The notes: generated by a model from the sequence alone, not told the origin. Numbered from the stretch's first letter, positions 20,090 to 28,282 are shown. The stretch is 64,000 nucleotides of DNA from Sphingomicrobium sp. XHP0239 (GCF_039555325.1 NZ_CP154608.1:1612001-1676000), one strand, 5' to 3'. Translations and numbers: made by a program.

Positions 20090-21204
20090 GGTTCTTCGCC
20101 CCGGTCGAGATAGGCTTCGCTCTGCATCTCCTCGAGGCGGCTGACGGTTCGGGCGAATTCGAAACTGCCGTCGCCCGAGGGATAGAGGTCTTCGGGCTCC
20201 GCTTCGGCGGCAACCAGCAGGCGCACTCCGCCCTCGTAGAGCGCGTCGATCAGCTGGACGAACCGTGCCGCCTCGTTGCGCATCTCGCGCTCCATGACCG
20301 GCACGCCGACGAGGATCACGGTGTGAAACGCCTCCGCGATGACGAGATAGTCGCTCGACCCGCGCGGTTCGCCGCACAAGCGCTGGAAGCTGAAGACCGC
20401 GACTCCGCCCAGCGCCTTGGGCACGTGAAGGGTGCGCCCGCCGCCGACATCGAGCTCGGTCGAGGGCACGTTCTCGGACTCGGTCTCGGCATGGCCGGTC
20501 AGCTGGAAGAAGGCGTCGCTCAATGCGCGGGTCGCCGCCTCGCCCAGCGGCGAATGCCACAGGTCCAGCGCCTTCATCCGGTCGAGCCGATAGTCGGTCG
20601 GACCGTTCAACGGCACCACCTGCATCTGAGCCTCGATCAGCCGGATGAAGGGAAGGAATAGCTGGCGGTTGAGGCCGTCCTTGTAGAGATCGTTGGGGGG
20701 GCGATTGGACGTCGTCACGATGCCGACGCCTTCGTCGATGAGCGCGGTGAACAGCCGGCTCATCAGCATCGCGTCGGCGGTGTTGGTGACCATCATCTCG
20801 TCGAAGGCGAGGAAGCGCGCCTCGCCCGCAATCTCCTGCGCGACGTGGATCAACGGGTCCTCGATCTCTGCATCGCGCGCTTTTCGCAGGCGCGCGTGAA
20901 CGTCGAGCATGAAGGGCGCGAAATGGGCGCGGCGCTTCGGCTCAGCTTCGATATGCTCGAACGCCATGTCCATGAGCATCGACTTGCCGCGTCCCACCCC
21001 GCCCCACATGTAGACGCCGCACGGCGCCGGTGTCTCGCGCCCGAACAGGCGGCTGAGAAATCCGGTTCGCGTCCGGCCGAGATCGGCGGCAAAGCGGTCG
21101 AGCGCCGCGACCGCCTCCATCTGGTCGGAATCGCGCTGCAGATCGCCCGCGGCGACCCGCGCCTCGTAGGCCTCGCGGACGGGTCCGCTACTTGTCGTCA
21201 TCAC
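20086..21204 (-). CDS. zapE: cell division protein ZapE (AFG1-like AAA ATPase)
   Basis: 372 residues, usual length. The Walker A GGVGRGKSMLMD is followed by Walker B FLAFDEMMVTN and the sensor text IVTTSNRPPNDLYKDGLNRQ, all characteristic of the AFG1/ZapE family. In E. coli ZapE associates with the Z-ring at late stages of constriction. It begins inside the end of the thioesterase gene (17-nt overlap), so the two are translationally coupled. Confidence 0.95.
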   Translation of the reverse strand: MMTTSSGPVREAYEARVAAGDLQRDSDQMEAVAALDRFAADLGRTRTGFLSRLFGRETPAPCGVYMWGGVGRGKSMLMDMAFEHIEAEPKRRAHFAPFMLDVHARLRKARDAEIEDPLIHVAQEIAGEARFLAFDEMMVTNTADAMLMSRLFTALIDEGVGIVTTSNRPPNDLYKDGLNRQLFLPFIRLIEAQMQVVPLNGPTDYRLDRMKALDLWHSPLGEAATRALSDAFFQLTGHAETESENVPSTELDVGGGRTLHVPKALGGVAVFSFQRLCGEPRGSSDYLVIAEAFHTVILVGVPVMEREMRNEAARFVQLIDALYEGGVRLLVAAEAEPEDLYPSGDGSFEFARTVSRLEEMQSEAYLDRGEEP

Positions 21205-21685
21205 CCTTCTTTCGCGGGTCGCGAACGCGCTTGCAGGTTCCGCTGAACGCGTAGCAGGGCCGTCCCTCCTGCTCGAGATGACCCGACAGGAAGACGATCC
21301 CGCCGGGCGTCTGTCGCAGCAGCTTCACGTGCGCATCGAGCGGAACGTCCGCGCGCCCGCGATCCATGAACCGGGTATGGCAGTCGAGCGTGACGTAATG
21401 CGCCCGTTCCATGCCGGCGACGAACCCGCCCGCGAACATCGCCATGTCGATGAAGCTCATCACGCACCCACCGTGGATCGAGCCACCGGGATTTAGATGT
21501 CGCTCTTCGGGAAACATCCGCACGATGCCGGTCCCCGGCTCGTCGCCCGGCTTGAAGATCATCAGCCCAATCTGAGCGGCGAAGCTGTCGGGATTGTCCC
21601 AACCGCCCCACCAGAACCAGCCCGGATAGTCGGGATGCGGCTGGTAGGAGCGGTTGCGAGGTTTTTCAGGAGTTTTATGGGGCAT
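21188..21685 (-). CDS. PaaI-type hotdog-fold thioesterase
   Basis: 165 residues. The text GGSIHGGCVMSFIDMAMFAGGFVAG carries the hotdog central helix with the catalytic-type HGG turn, followed by VTLDCHTRFMDRGRADVPLDAHVKLLRQ. It would hydrolyse an acyl-CoA of unknown type. The start at 21685 (MPHKTPEKPRN) is chosen; upstream sequence belongs to a repeat element and to sdhB. It overlaps zapE by 17 nt at its 3' end. Confidence 0.9.
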   Translation of the reverse strand: MPHKTPEKPRNRSYQPHPDYPGWFWWGGWDNPDSFAAQIGLMIFKPGDEPGTGIVRMFPEERHLNPGGSIHGGCVMSFIDMAMFAGGFVAGMERAHYVTLDCHTRFMDRGRADVPLDAHVKLLRQTPGGIVFLSGHLEQEGRPCYAFSGTCKRVRDPRKKGDDDK

Positions 21686-21693
21686 CACATCTT

Positions 21694-21791
21694 CGTCATG
21701 GCGAGGGAGCGCAACGACCGCGGAGAACCGTCGCGCTGATCGGGACTGGAAGGCCTGGCCGTCCAGCAACCTCGCTACGCTCGCGATGACG
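21694..21791. repeat. 98-bp imperfect inverted repeat (dispersed intergenic element type)
   Basis: The left end CGTCATGGCGAGGGAGCG and the reverse complement of the right end, CGTCATCGCGAGCGTAGCG, are near identical, so the element can fold on itself. The inner part also holds a CTGGA/TCCAG hairpin. The CGTCATNGCGAG end is the hallmark of small dispersed palindromic repeats common between genes of many alphaproteobacteria. It fills most of the 122-nt gap between sdhB and the thioesterase gene. Confidence 0.65.
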
Positions 21792-21807
21792 GATTGGGAA
21801 GGGCGGC

Positions 21808-22587
21808 CTAGGCCGCGCGGGCCGCGATCATCTTCTTGGTTTCGGCAATCGCCTTGGCGGGGTTGAGACCCTTGGGACAGGCATTGGCGCAGTTCATGAT
21901 CGTGTGACAGCGATAGAGACGATAGGGATCCTCGAGCTGGTCCAGTCGCTCGCCGGTCGCCTCGTCGCGACTGTCGGCCAGCCAGCGATAGGCCTGCAGC
22001 AGGATCGCAGGGCCGAGGAACTTGTCGCTGTTCCACCAATAGCTCGGGCAGGCGGTCGAGCAGCAGGCGCACATGATGCATTCGTACAGACCGTCCAGCT
22101 TGGCGCGGTCCTCCGGTGCCTGCTCGCGCTCCTTGCCAGAGGGTTCGGGCGTCTCGCTCTTCAGCCAGGGCTGGATCGAGGCATATTGCGCGTAGAAATG
22201 CGTGAAATCGCCGACCAGGTCCTTGACCACTTCCATGTGCGGCAGCGGGTGGATCGTCAGCGTGCCCGAATAATCCTCGATCGCGCTGGTGCAGGCGAGA
22301 CCGTTCTTGCCGTCCATGTTCATCGAGCACGATCCGCAGATGCCCTCGCGGCACGACCGGCGAAAGGTCAGCGTCGGGTCGATCTCGTTCTTGATCTTGA
22401 TGATCGCGTCGAGAACCATCGGCCCGCACTTGTCGAGATCGACGACATATTCATCGTAACGCGGATTCTCTCCCTTTTCGGGGTCGTAGCGATAGATCTT
22501 AAACGTCTTGAGGTTGGTGCCTTCCTGCGCTTCGTGGCGCACGCCCTTCTTGATCTTGCTGTTCTTGGGCAGGGTAAATTCGGCCAC
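21808..22587 (-). CDS. sdhB: succinate dehydrogenase iron-sulfur subunit
   Basis: 259 residues. The [2Fe-2S] ligands lie in [21 protein letters not shown], the [4Fe-4S] set in [16 protein letters not shown], and the [3Fe-4S] set in [17 protein letters not shown], all intact. It passes electrons from SdhA to quinone in complex II at the inner membrane. Upstream on the same strand lies bcp, not sdhA, so the usual sdhCDAB order is broken here. Confidence 0.97.
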   Translation of the reverse strand: MAEFTLPKNSKIKKGVRHEAQEGTNLKTFKIYRYDPEKGENPRYDEYVVDLDKCGPMVLDAIIKIKNEIDPTLTFRRSCREGICGSCSMNMDGKNGLACTSAIEDYSGTLTIHPLPHMEVVKDLVGDFTHFYAQYASIQPWLKSETPEPSGKEREQAPEDRAKLDGLYECIMCACCSTACPSYWWNSDKFLGPAILLQAYRWLADSRDEATGERLDQLEDPYRLYRCHTIMNCANACPKGLNPAKAIAETKKMIAARAA

Positions 22588-22669
22588 GGGCGATCCTCGG
22601 ATAAACGGTTGAGCTTGTGCGCCATATGGCGACGCCGGCGCAGTTTGTGAAGACAGTCGAAGGGCGGCC

Positions 22670-23128
22670 CTAGAGAGCCTTGACCGCCTCCAGCACCTCT
22701 TCGGCGTGTCCCGCCACCTTCACCTTGGGCCAGGCTTTCTTGATGATCCCGTCCGCACCGACGATGAATGTCGACCGGTGCATGCCCTGATAGGTGCGCC
22801 CGTAATTCTTCTTCTCACCCCACGAGCCAAAGCCGTCGGACACACTACCGTCCTCGTCGGCGACCAGCGGGACGGTCAGGTCGTGCTTCTTGGTGAAGCG
22901 GTCGTGGCTCGCCATCGGGTCGCGGGATACGCCGACGACCTTCGCGCCCGCCTCGCGAAACGCCTCGAGATGCTCGGAGAAGGCGATCGCTTCCTTCGTG
23001 CACCCCGGCGTATTGTCCTTGGGATAGAAGAAAACGACCAGCGTTCCTTTCGGATCGTGCAGATCGATCATTTCGCCCGTCCCGGTCTTCACCGTGCAGT
23101 TCGGGGCCTTGTCTCCGGCTTCAAGCAT
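22670..23128 (-). CDS. bcp: thioredoxin-dependent peroxiredoxin, Bcp type, without the usual resolving Cys
   Basis: 152 residues. The peroxidatic Cys43 lies in [20 protein letters not shown]. In 2-Cys Bcp proteins the next Cys would be at 48 (CTxxxC); here that residue is Ile48. Cys11 is the only other Cys and could serve as an atypical partner, otherwise this is a 1-Cys type. It reduces hydrogen and organic peroxides. Its start overlaps the end of glnE by 8 nt. Confidence 0.93.
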   Translation of the reverse strand: MLEAGDKAPNCTVKTGTGEMIDLHDPKGTLVVFFYPKDNTPGCTKEAIAFSEHLEAFREAGAKVVGVSRDPMASHDRFTKKHDLTVPLVADEDGSVSDGFGSWGEKKNYGRTYQGMHRSTFIVGADGIIKKAWPKVKVAGHAEEVLEAVKAL

Positions 23129-25802
23129 GACGCACCTCTTTCCAATACTGTGCTATTCTTAGGCGGGCCGCGTCGTGCGCCGCAAGGGCAGCGTCCCAGT
23201 CTCCGAAGCCCAAACGCTCGGCAACCAGCCCGCGTGCCGAACGCGACGGGCTGGCGCTGTCGGGCGCGACCAGACGCAGCAGCACCAGCATCCGCGTCAG
23301 CAGATCGTGGTCGGCGAGCAACGTCTCCGGCGCCCTGCCGGCATCGACGAGCATCCCCAGCGCCGTCCGCAGATCGGGCACCAACCCCTCGCCGCTCGAC
23401 AATTGCGTGACGTGCATCGCGAACTCGAGATCGACCAGTCCGCCCTCGCCCAGCTTGATGTCGAGCGGTCCAGCGGGTGGTTTGTGCGCTCTCATGTCGG
23501 CGCGCATGATCCGTGCGTCGTGGGCGACGTCGGGATTGTCGCGATCGGCCTTCAGGATGCGCGACAGGATGGCGTCGATGCGCGCGCGTCCCTTCTCGCT
23601 GCCGAACAGGGGGCGCGCCCGGGTCAGCGCCATATGCTCCCATGTCCAGGCATCGCGCCGTTGATAGGCTTCGAACCCTGCGAAACCGACCGCGAGACTT
23701 CCCGTTAGCCCCTCGGGCCGCAACCGCGTATCGACTTCGTAAAGCGGTCCCGCGGCCGTCGGCACGGACAGGGCGGCGACGATGCGATTGGCGAGACGGT
23801 TGTAATAATCCGCCGGGGTGAGCGGTTTGATGCCGGCGCTCTTCGCGGCTTTGCCGTGGTCGTAGAGAAACACGAGGTCGAGATCGCTGGCATGGGTCAG
23901 CGCTTCGCCCCCCAGCCGCCCCAATCCGACGATCACCAGCCCTGCGCCGTCGAAGCGCCCATGAACGATCTCGAACTCCGCCTGCGTACGGGCCGCCAGC
24001 GCACGGATCGCGCCCTCCGCGACATGGGCATAGCCGCGCGCGACATCGAGCGGATCGGTCTCGCCGTCGATCAACTGCACGCCCAGCGCGAACCGTTTCT
24101 CGTTCACCAGCCGACGCGCACGATCGAGCGCGAGATCATAGTCGAGCGTCGCGGTGGCATCGGTCAGCCGTGCTGCGAACCCCGCCGCGCTTCCGGGCGA
24201 ATCGAAGGCGGATTTGTCGAGCAGTCCGTCGAGCAGCCCCGGCCGCCGCGCCAGTTGGGTCGCCAAGGCCGGGCTGAACGCGAGGATGCGCGCGAGCAGG
24301 CGCGCCAGCGTCGGCTCGGCCTCGAGTAGGCGATAGAGGTTGATCGCGCTCGGCACCCGCTCGACGATGTCGGCGAAGCGGTTGAACGCATGCGCCGGAT
24401 CGGGCGCGGCGGCGATGGCATCGAGCATGACGGGCAGCATCGCCTCGAACGCCTCGCGCGCCTTCGCGCTGCGCAACGAGCGGGCCTTGCCCGACCGCCA
24501 CCCCGCGATCAACCGCGCCGCATTGGCACCGTCCGCGACGCCCCGTTCGTCCAGCACGCGGGTCAGCGTATCCCGGTCCGATGGGAGCCGCTCGGCCTGT
24601 TCGGCCACCAGTTCATCGAAGCGCGGCGCGACGGCATCGACATGCGGCCGCAGGCTGGCGAGCCACGCCGCCCCATCGGCCGCGCCCGCCAGATGCGCGA
24701 CATTGTCGATTGCCGCCGCGCCCTCGGGAATGGTGTGGGTCTGGCGGTCCTCGACCATCTGGAGCCGGTGTTCGGCATCGCGCAACGTGCGGTAGGCGCG
24801 CGACAGTTCGGCGACCTCTTCGTGCGGCAGATGTCCCGCCATCCCGAGCGCCGCCAAGGCATCGAGCGTCGCGGGCACCCGCAACGCCGGATCGCGCCCG
24901 CCGTGGATCATCTGGAGGGACTGCGCGTAGAATTCGATCTCGCGGATCCCGCCGCGTCCTCGCTTGACGTCGAACCCCGGCCCGAACGCCTGCCCGCCCG
25001 CATATTCGGTGCGGACCAGTCCTGCGATGCTGCGTACTTCGTCGATCACGCCGAAATCGAGCGCACGTCGCCACACGAACGGTTCGACCGCGTCGAGGAA
25101 CCGCTGACCCAGAAAGCGGTCGCCGCCCGCCGCCCGCGCACGGATGAAGGCGGCGCGTTCCCATCCCATCGCGGCGCTCTCGTAATGCGAGATGGCGGCA
25201 TTGACGGATAGTGCGATGGGCGTCGCCTCGCTGGCGGGGCGCAAGCGCAGGTCGACGCGCGCGACATAGCCCTCGCCGGTCCGCTCCTGAAGCAAGGCGA
25301 CGAAATTGCGCGCGATGCGGACCGCGCGATCGCCGACGTCGCGGCCCTCCCGTACCGGCAGACGGTCGGGGTCGTAGAGCAGGATGAGATCGACGTCGGA
25401 GGAATAGTTGAGCTCGCGACTGCCCAGCTTGCCGAGCGCGATCGCGGTCATGCCCTCCAGCGGCGCGCCCTCGACTTCCTGGTCAATGGCCACGGCCAAC
25501 GCACGGTCGATGGCGCTTTCGGCAAAGTCGGACAATGTCCGCGTGACCGTGACCAGATCCCATTCGCCCGAAAGGTCGGCCAGTGCCACCGCCAGCGCCA
25601 GCGCGTCGCGGCGACGACGAAGTTGCACGCCCGGCTCGTCCGCCTGCAGCGCAAGGGCGGCCGCGACGGCGGCATCCGAACCCTCGCTGACGAAGGTTTC
25701 GAGAATCTCGGGCCGCCTTCGTGCGGCGCCCCTCAGGAAGGGCGCGAACTGCTGTGCCCTTTGGGCAACATTTCGGCGCTGGTTGGGCTCGATTCCCATC
25801 AT
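23121..25802 (-). CDS. glnE: bifunctional glutamine synthetase adenylyltransferase/adenylyl-removing enzyme
   Basis: 893 residues, near the family norm of about 950. Two nucleotidyltransferase domains are visible: the N-terminal (adenylyl-removing) with ALGKLGSRELNYSSDVDLIL and the C-terminal (adenylylating) with GLGRLGGEALTHASDLDLVF. It controls glutamine synthetase by AMP attachment to a tyrosine. Two adjacent ATG codons (25802 and 25799) open the frame; an extension to GTG at 25883 would run into the divergent nepR and is rejected. Followed with overlap by bcp. Confidence 0.95.
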   Translation of the reverse strand: MMGIEPNQRRNVAQRAQQFAPFLRGAARRRPEILETFVSEGSDAAVAAALALQADEPGVQLRRRRDALALAVALADLSGEWDLVTVTRTLSDFAESAIDRALAVAIDQEVEGAPLEGMTAIALGKLGSRELNYSSDVDLILLYDPDRLPVREGRDVGDRAVRIARNFVALLQERTGEGYVARVDLRLRPASEATPIALSVNAAISHYESAAMGWERAAFIRARAAGGDRFLGQRFLDAVEPFVWRRALDFGVIDEVRSIAGLVRTEYAGGQAFGPGFDVKRGRGGIREIEFYAQSLQMIHGGRDPALRVPATLDALAALGMAGHLPHEEVAELSRAYRTLRDAEHRLQMVEDRQTHTIPEGAAAIDNVAHLAGAADGAAWLASLRPHVDAVAPRFDELVAEQAERLPSDRDTLTRVLDERGVADGANAARLIAGWRSGKARSLRSAKAREAFEAMLPVMLDAIAAAPDPAHAFNRFADIVERVPSAINLYRLLEAEPTLARLLARILAFSPALATQLARRPGLLDGLLDKSAFDSPGSAAGFAARLTDATATLDYDLALDRARRLVNEKRFALGVQLIDGETDPLDVARGYAHVAEGAIRALAARTQAEFEIVHGRFDGAGLVIVGLGRLGGEALTHASDLDLVFLYDHGKAAKSAGIKPLTPADYYNRLANRIVAALSVPTAAGPLYEVDTRLRPEGLTGSLAVGFAGFEAYQRRDAWTWEHMALTRARPLFGSEKGRARIDAILSRILKADRDNPDVAHDARIMRADMRAHKPPAGPLDIKLGEGGLVDLEFAMHVTQLSSGEGLVPDLRTALGMLVDAGRAPETLLADHDLLTRMLVLLRLVAPDSASPSRSARGLVAERLGFGDWDAALAAHDAARLRIAQYWKEVRHA

Positions 25803-25830
25803 CGGTCCATGCCCGAAACGGCGAACCGAT

Positions 25831-25855
25831 GAAACGCTAAGCGACTTCCGGCGTT
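25831..25855 (+). promoter_or_regulatory. EcfG-type promoter match upstream of the first nepR
   Basis: GAAAC (25831-25835), 16 nt, CGTT (25852-25855). The EcfG consensus is GGAAC-N16/17-CGTT, so 8 of 9 key bases fit with the right spacing. Transcription would start near 25862 and give a short leader to the nepR-like gene. Confidence 0.45.
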
Positions 25856-25891
25856 GTGGACCTTGAGATGTATAGCAATGCACAAAAGATT

Positions 25892-26059
25892 ATGACGGAC
25901 GACGACAACTCCTACCCGCGCTCAGGCGCCAAACGCACGGTGATGCGCGGCCCGGGCGGCGATGCGCCCCTGAGCAACTACCTGCGCCTGGTGTACGACC
26001 GCGACGTGGATGCCGGTGTGCCGCGGGAATTTCAGGAGCTTCTCGACCAGCTCGATTAG
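25892..26059 (+). CDS. nepR: NepR-family anti-sigma factor, copy 1
   Basis: 55 residues from ATG 25892. The C-terminal half LSNYLRLVYDRDVDAGVPRE followed by FQELLDQLD has the two-helix NepR pattern (LRxxYD...P..F..LL..LD) that binds sigma EcfG and phospho-PhyR. The disordered basic/acidic N-terminal arm is also typical. Earlier in-frame starts exist (ATG 25868, GTG 25856). The start at 25892 is chosen because an EcfG-type promoter at 25831-25855 would begin transcription near 25862. It is convergent with ecfG, divergent from glnE, and ends at a terminator that overlaps the ecfG stop. Confidence 0.75.
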   Translation: MTDDDNSYPRSGAKRTVMRGPGGDAPLSNYLRLVYDRDVDAGVPREFQELLDQLD

Positions 26060-26092
26060 GGCTCGGTCTCGATTTCGCATACGAATTCAGTG

Positions 26093-26118
26093 GCATCCGA
26101 CAACCGGATGCTATTTTT
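26093..26118 (+). terminator. intrinsic terminator after nepR copy 1, overlapping the ecfG stop
   Basis: GCATCCG (26093-26099) pairs perfectly with CGGATGC (26105-26111) over a 5-nt loop ACAAC, then TATTTTT. It overlaps the TAG stop of the convergent ecfG (26113-26111). Confidence 0.8.
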
Positions 26119-26743
26119 CGTTCGAAAGCTCGTCGACCTGGCTCATGATGTTCTGGAGCGCGGAGCGTTCCGGATCGGTGTCGTGCTGCGCGCGCGGCGC
26201 CAATTCGTCCGAATCCATCAGATTTTCGAGCGCCACGCGACCGCGTGCGACGCGGCTCTTGATCGTGCCGACCGCACATCCGCAAATCTGCGCCGCTTCC
26301 TCATAGGCGAACCCGCCCGCACCGACGAGGATCAGGGCCTCGCGCTGCGGCTGGGGTAGTTGCATCAACGCGCGCTGCATGTCGCCCAGTTCGACGTGAC
26401 GATCCTGTGCCGCGGGAGCGGCGAGGATCTTCGCGGCCGTCACATCGTCCCACTCGCCCTTGAAGCGCGCGCGGCGCATCTGCGACAGGAAGAGGTTGCG
26501 AAGAATGATGAAGGTCCAAGCACGCATGTTGGTGCCGGCCTGGAAGCGCTTGCGCGCCGCCCATGCCTTCAACAATGTCTCCTGCACGAGGTCGTCGGCG
26601 GTATCGCGGTTGCCGGACAGCGAGCGACCGAATGCACGCAGATGCGGAATCACCTGCGCCAGCTGGTCCTTGAACTCGTCATCGGGCAGCGGAACGGGAT
26701 CAGGCTTCTTCTCGCCGTCCTCATGTTCCTGCGGTTTAGCCAA
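26111..26743 (-). CDS. ecfG: general stress response ECF sigma factor EcfG
   Basis: 210 residues. The sigma-2 region reads LRAFGRSLSGNRDTADDLVQ then ETLLKAW, and sigma-4 reads LPQPQREALILVGAGGFAYE, then AAQICGCAVGTIKSRVARGR. These match the EcfG (ECF15) family that recognises GGAAC...CGTT promoters. It is held by NepR and freed when phospho-PhyR titrates NepR. The start is TTG at 26743, with GGGGGA 7 nt upstream; a 4-codon ATG...TAA mini-ORF overlaps this start. It lies 140 nt downstream of phyR on the same strand, with no clear promoter in the gap. Unlike the common nepR-ecfG order, no nepR precedes it. Confidence 0.93.
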   Translation of the reverse strand: MAKPQEHEDGEKKPDPVPLPDDEFKDQLAQVIPHLRAFGRSLSGNRDTADDLVQETLLKAWAARKRFQAGTNMRAWTFIILRNLFLSQMRRARFKGEWDDVTAAKILAAPAAQDRHVELGDMQRALMQLPQPQREALILVGAGGFAYEEAAQICGCAVGTIKSRVARGRVALENLMDSDELAPRAQHDTDPERSALQNIMSQVDELSNEK

Positions 26744-26883
26744 CGATCATTCCCCCAAACTCGAATCAAGACGTCATGCGCCGATGCAACGAAGCAGATC
26801 GGTGCAGCAAAATGAAGGTAGGGACGAACCGATGTCGAAACAACCGGTTGGCGCCCCCTCCTTCGTTATCGTTGAAATTTTGC

Positions 26884-27684
26884 CTAGGCGGGAACGGTCG
26901 CCGCGTCGAAGAACAGTGCCTGGCTGATTGCCGCCTTCACCGTCGACCGCTGGAACGGCTTGGTGATGAGGAACGTCGGCTCCGGGCGCTCGCCCGTCAG
27001 GAGACGCTCGGGGAAGGCCGTGATGAAGATCACCGGCACCCGGAAATCGGCGAGGATGTCCTTGACCGCGTCGATGCCCGAGGAATCGTCCGCCAGCTGG
27101 ATGTCGGCGAGGACCAGGCTCGGACGATCCGACTTGGCCTGCGCCACCGCCTCATCGCGGGTGACCGCCACGCCGGTGACGTTGTGACCAAGATCGCGCA
27201 CGATCGTCTCGATATCCATCGCGATGATCGGTTCGTCCTCGATGATGAGAACGTCGGCACGCGTCTGCTTCTCGATTTCTTCGGTCGCTTCCCGAACCAG
27301 CTTCTCGACATCCTCGGGGGAGGAATCGATCAGATAGGCGGTGTCTTCGTTCGAGAACCCTTCGAGGCTCGTCAGCAGCAGCGCCTGGCGCGACAGCGGC
27401 GTGATCTGCGACAGGCGCGCTTGCGTCACACTTTCGGGATTACCCATGTCGGTCGCCGTCGGATCGCTGTCGTCATCGATGTGGGCACTGCCCCAGATGG
27501 CATGGAAGGTGCGGTAGAGCCCGAGCCGCGGATCGCGGTCGCGGGGGAATTCTTCGGGGTTGTCGACGATCGTTTCGAGCGTGGTGCGCACGTAATTGTC
27601 GCCATGTACCTGGCTGCCGGTCAGCGCACGCGCATAGCGGCGAAGAAAGGGCAGATGCGGGGCGAGTTCCTGACCAAGTGACAT
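26884..27684 (-). CDS. phyR: anti-anti-sigma response regulator PhyR
   Basis: 266 residues. The N-terminal sigma-like domain (about 1-130, MSLGQELAPHLPFLRRYARA...) mimics EcfG. The C-terminal receiver has acidic residues IIEDEP (149-152), the phospho-acceptor Asp194 in LADIQLADDSSG, Thr222 in FITAFP and Lys242 in FLITKPF. When phosphorylated, PhyR binds NepR and releases EcfG. It is followed by ecfG on the same strand and divergent from the second nepR-sensor pair. No EcfG-type promoter is evident on its side of the intergenic region. Confidence 0.96.
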   Translation of the reverse strand: MSLGQELAPHLPFLRRYARALTGSQVHGDNYVRTTLETIVDNPEEFPRDRDPRLGLYRTFHAIWGSAHIDDDSDPTATDMGNPESVTQARLSQITPLSRQALLLTSLEGFSNEDTAYLIDSSPEDVEKLVREATEEIEKQTRADVLIIEDEPIIAMDIETIVRDLGHNVTGVAVTRDEAVAQAKSDRPSLVLADIQLADDSSGIDAVKDILADFRVPVIFITAFPERLLTGERPEPTFLITKPFQRSTVKAAISQALFFDAATVPA

Positions 27685-27957
27685 AAAAGCGCTCTACTCC
27701 AAAAGGGATGCCGTCCGGTCCCCCCTTGGGACGGTTTCGGCTCCGTTGCAACAGACCCCCGTGATGGAAAGTAACCCTTCCGATCGCGACGGCGGCGCGC
27801 ATGACGCGCTCCGATGGTTTCGTTGAGGGAACAAAGCGCAGGCCATTTGGTTTCAATCCGAGAATAACGGTCCGGGCGAACAGGCTCGATAAGCACGGAA
27901 CGGAGCCACGGGCGATCGCCCACCAATCGGTTGACGGGCGGGGCAGCGGGCCGCTAC

Positions 27958-27978
27958 CTCCCGCCGCCTCGGCGGGAG
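27958..27978. other. perfect hairpin just upstream of the nepR2 promoter
   Basis: CTCCCGCCG (27958-27966), loop CCT, CGGCGGGAG (27970-27978). No T-run follows on either strand, so it is not a classical terminator. It lies 6 nt before the -35-like GGAAC and could be an operator or block read-through. Confidence 0.5.
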
Positions 27979-27984
27979 CCACAC

Positions 27985-28009
27985 GGAACATTGGGCCGCA
28001 ATGACCGTG
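27985..28009 (+). promoter_or_regulatory. EcfG-type promoter match upstream of nepR copy 2 and the sensor gene
   Basis: GGAAC (27985-27989), 16 nt, CGTG (28006-28009; consensus CGTT): 8 of 9 key bases at the right spacing. It overlaps an in-frame ATG at 28001, which argues that the true start of the next gene is further downstream at TTG 28067. Confidence 0.5.
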
Positions 28010-28066
28010 TTAGAGTTTACTGAGTTCAAAGCGCAGGCGCTTCAGCCGCGCGAAGGGGAAATTTCG

Positions 28067-28264
28067 TTGAACGCCAAACCCGATCGCGATGAAGAGCCGA
28101 TGCCCGACAAGTCAGACGCGTCCAAAAAGCCTGCGGCGAAGGCCGAGGATAAGGGCAAATCGGGCGGGGATTCGGTAAGCCGCGTTCTCAAGACCGTCTA
28201 CGACGACACACTTCGCGAGAGCATTCCCGACGAATTTCGCGACCTTCTGTCCAAGCTGGACTAG
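28067..28264 (+). CDS. nepR: NepR-family anti-sigma factor, copy 2
   Basis: 65 residues from TTG 28067, which follows AAGGGGA by 7 nt; the in-frame ATG at 28001 lies inside the putative promoter. The N-terminal arm is charged (KPDRDEEPMPDKSDASKK). The C-terminal NepR domain reads SVSRVLKTVYDDTLRESIPD then EFRDLLSKLD, matching the first copy in spacing of Leu, Tyr-Asp, Pro and Leu-Leu. It is followed after 18 nt by the PhyP-like sensor gene, so the two form an operon. Which copy is the main inhibitor of EcfG cannot be told from sequence. Confidence 0.85.
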   Translation: MNAKPDRDEEPMPDKSDASKKPAAKAEDKGKSGGDSVSRVLKTVYDDTLRESIPDEFRDLLSKLD

Positions 28265-28282
28265 GGCAGCGCGGCGCGCGGC

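Larger units (their letters stand above)
27685..28066. other. intergenic region between phyR and nepR copy 2
   Basis: The 382-nt divergent control region holds a 12-bp palindrome GGGCGATCGCCC (27910-27921), a perfect 9-bp hairpin with 3-nt loop (27958-27978), and the EcfG-like promoter at 27985-28009. A second, weaker GGAAC-N16-GGTT match begins at 27829 on the + strand. I see no clear promoter for phyR and no other gene. Confidence 0.6.

Noticed and set aside
25856..25867. GTG start for nepR copy 1
   Set aside because: It would begin directly next to the CGTT of the predicted promoter, before the expected transcription start.
27829..27853. GGAAC-N16-GGTT as a further EcfG promoter for nepR copy 2
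   Set aside because: The -10 is only 3 of 4, it lies over 200 nt upstream, and a closer candidate exists at 27985.
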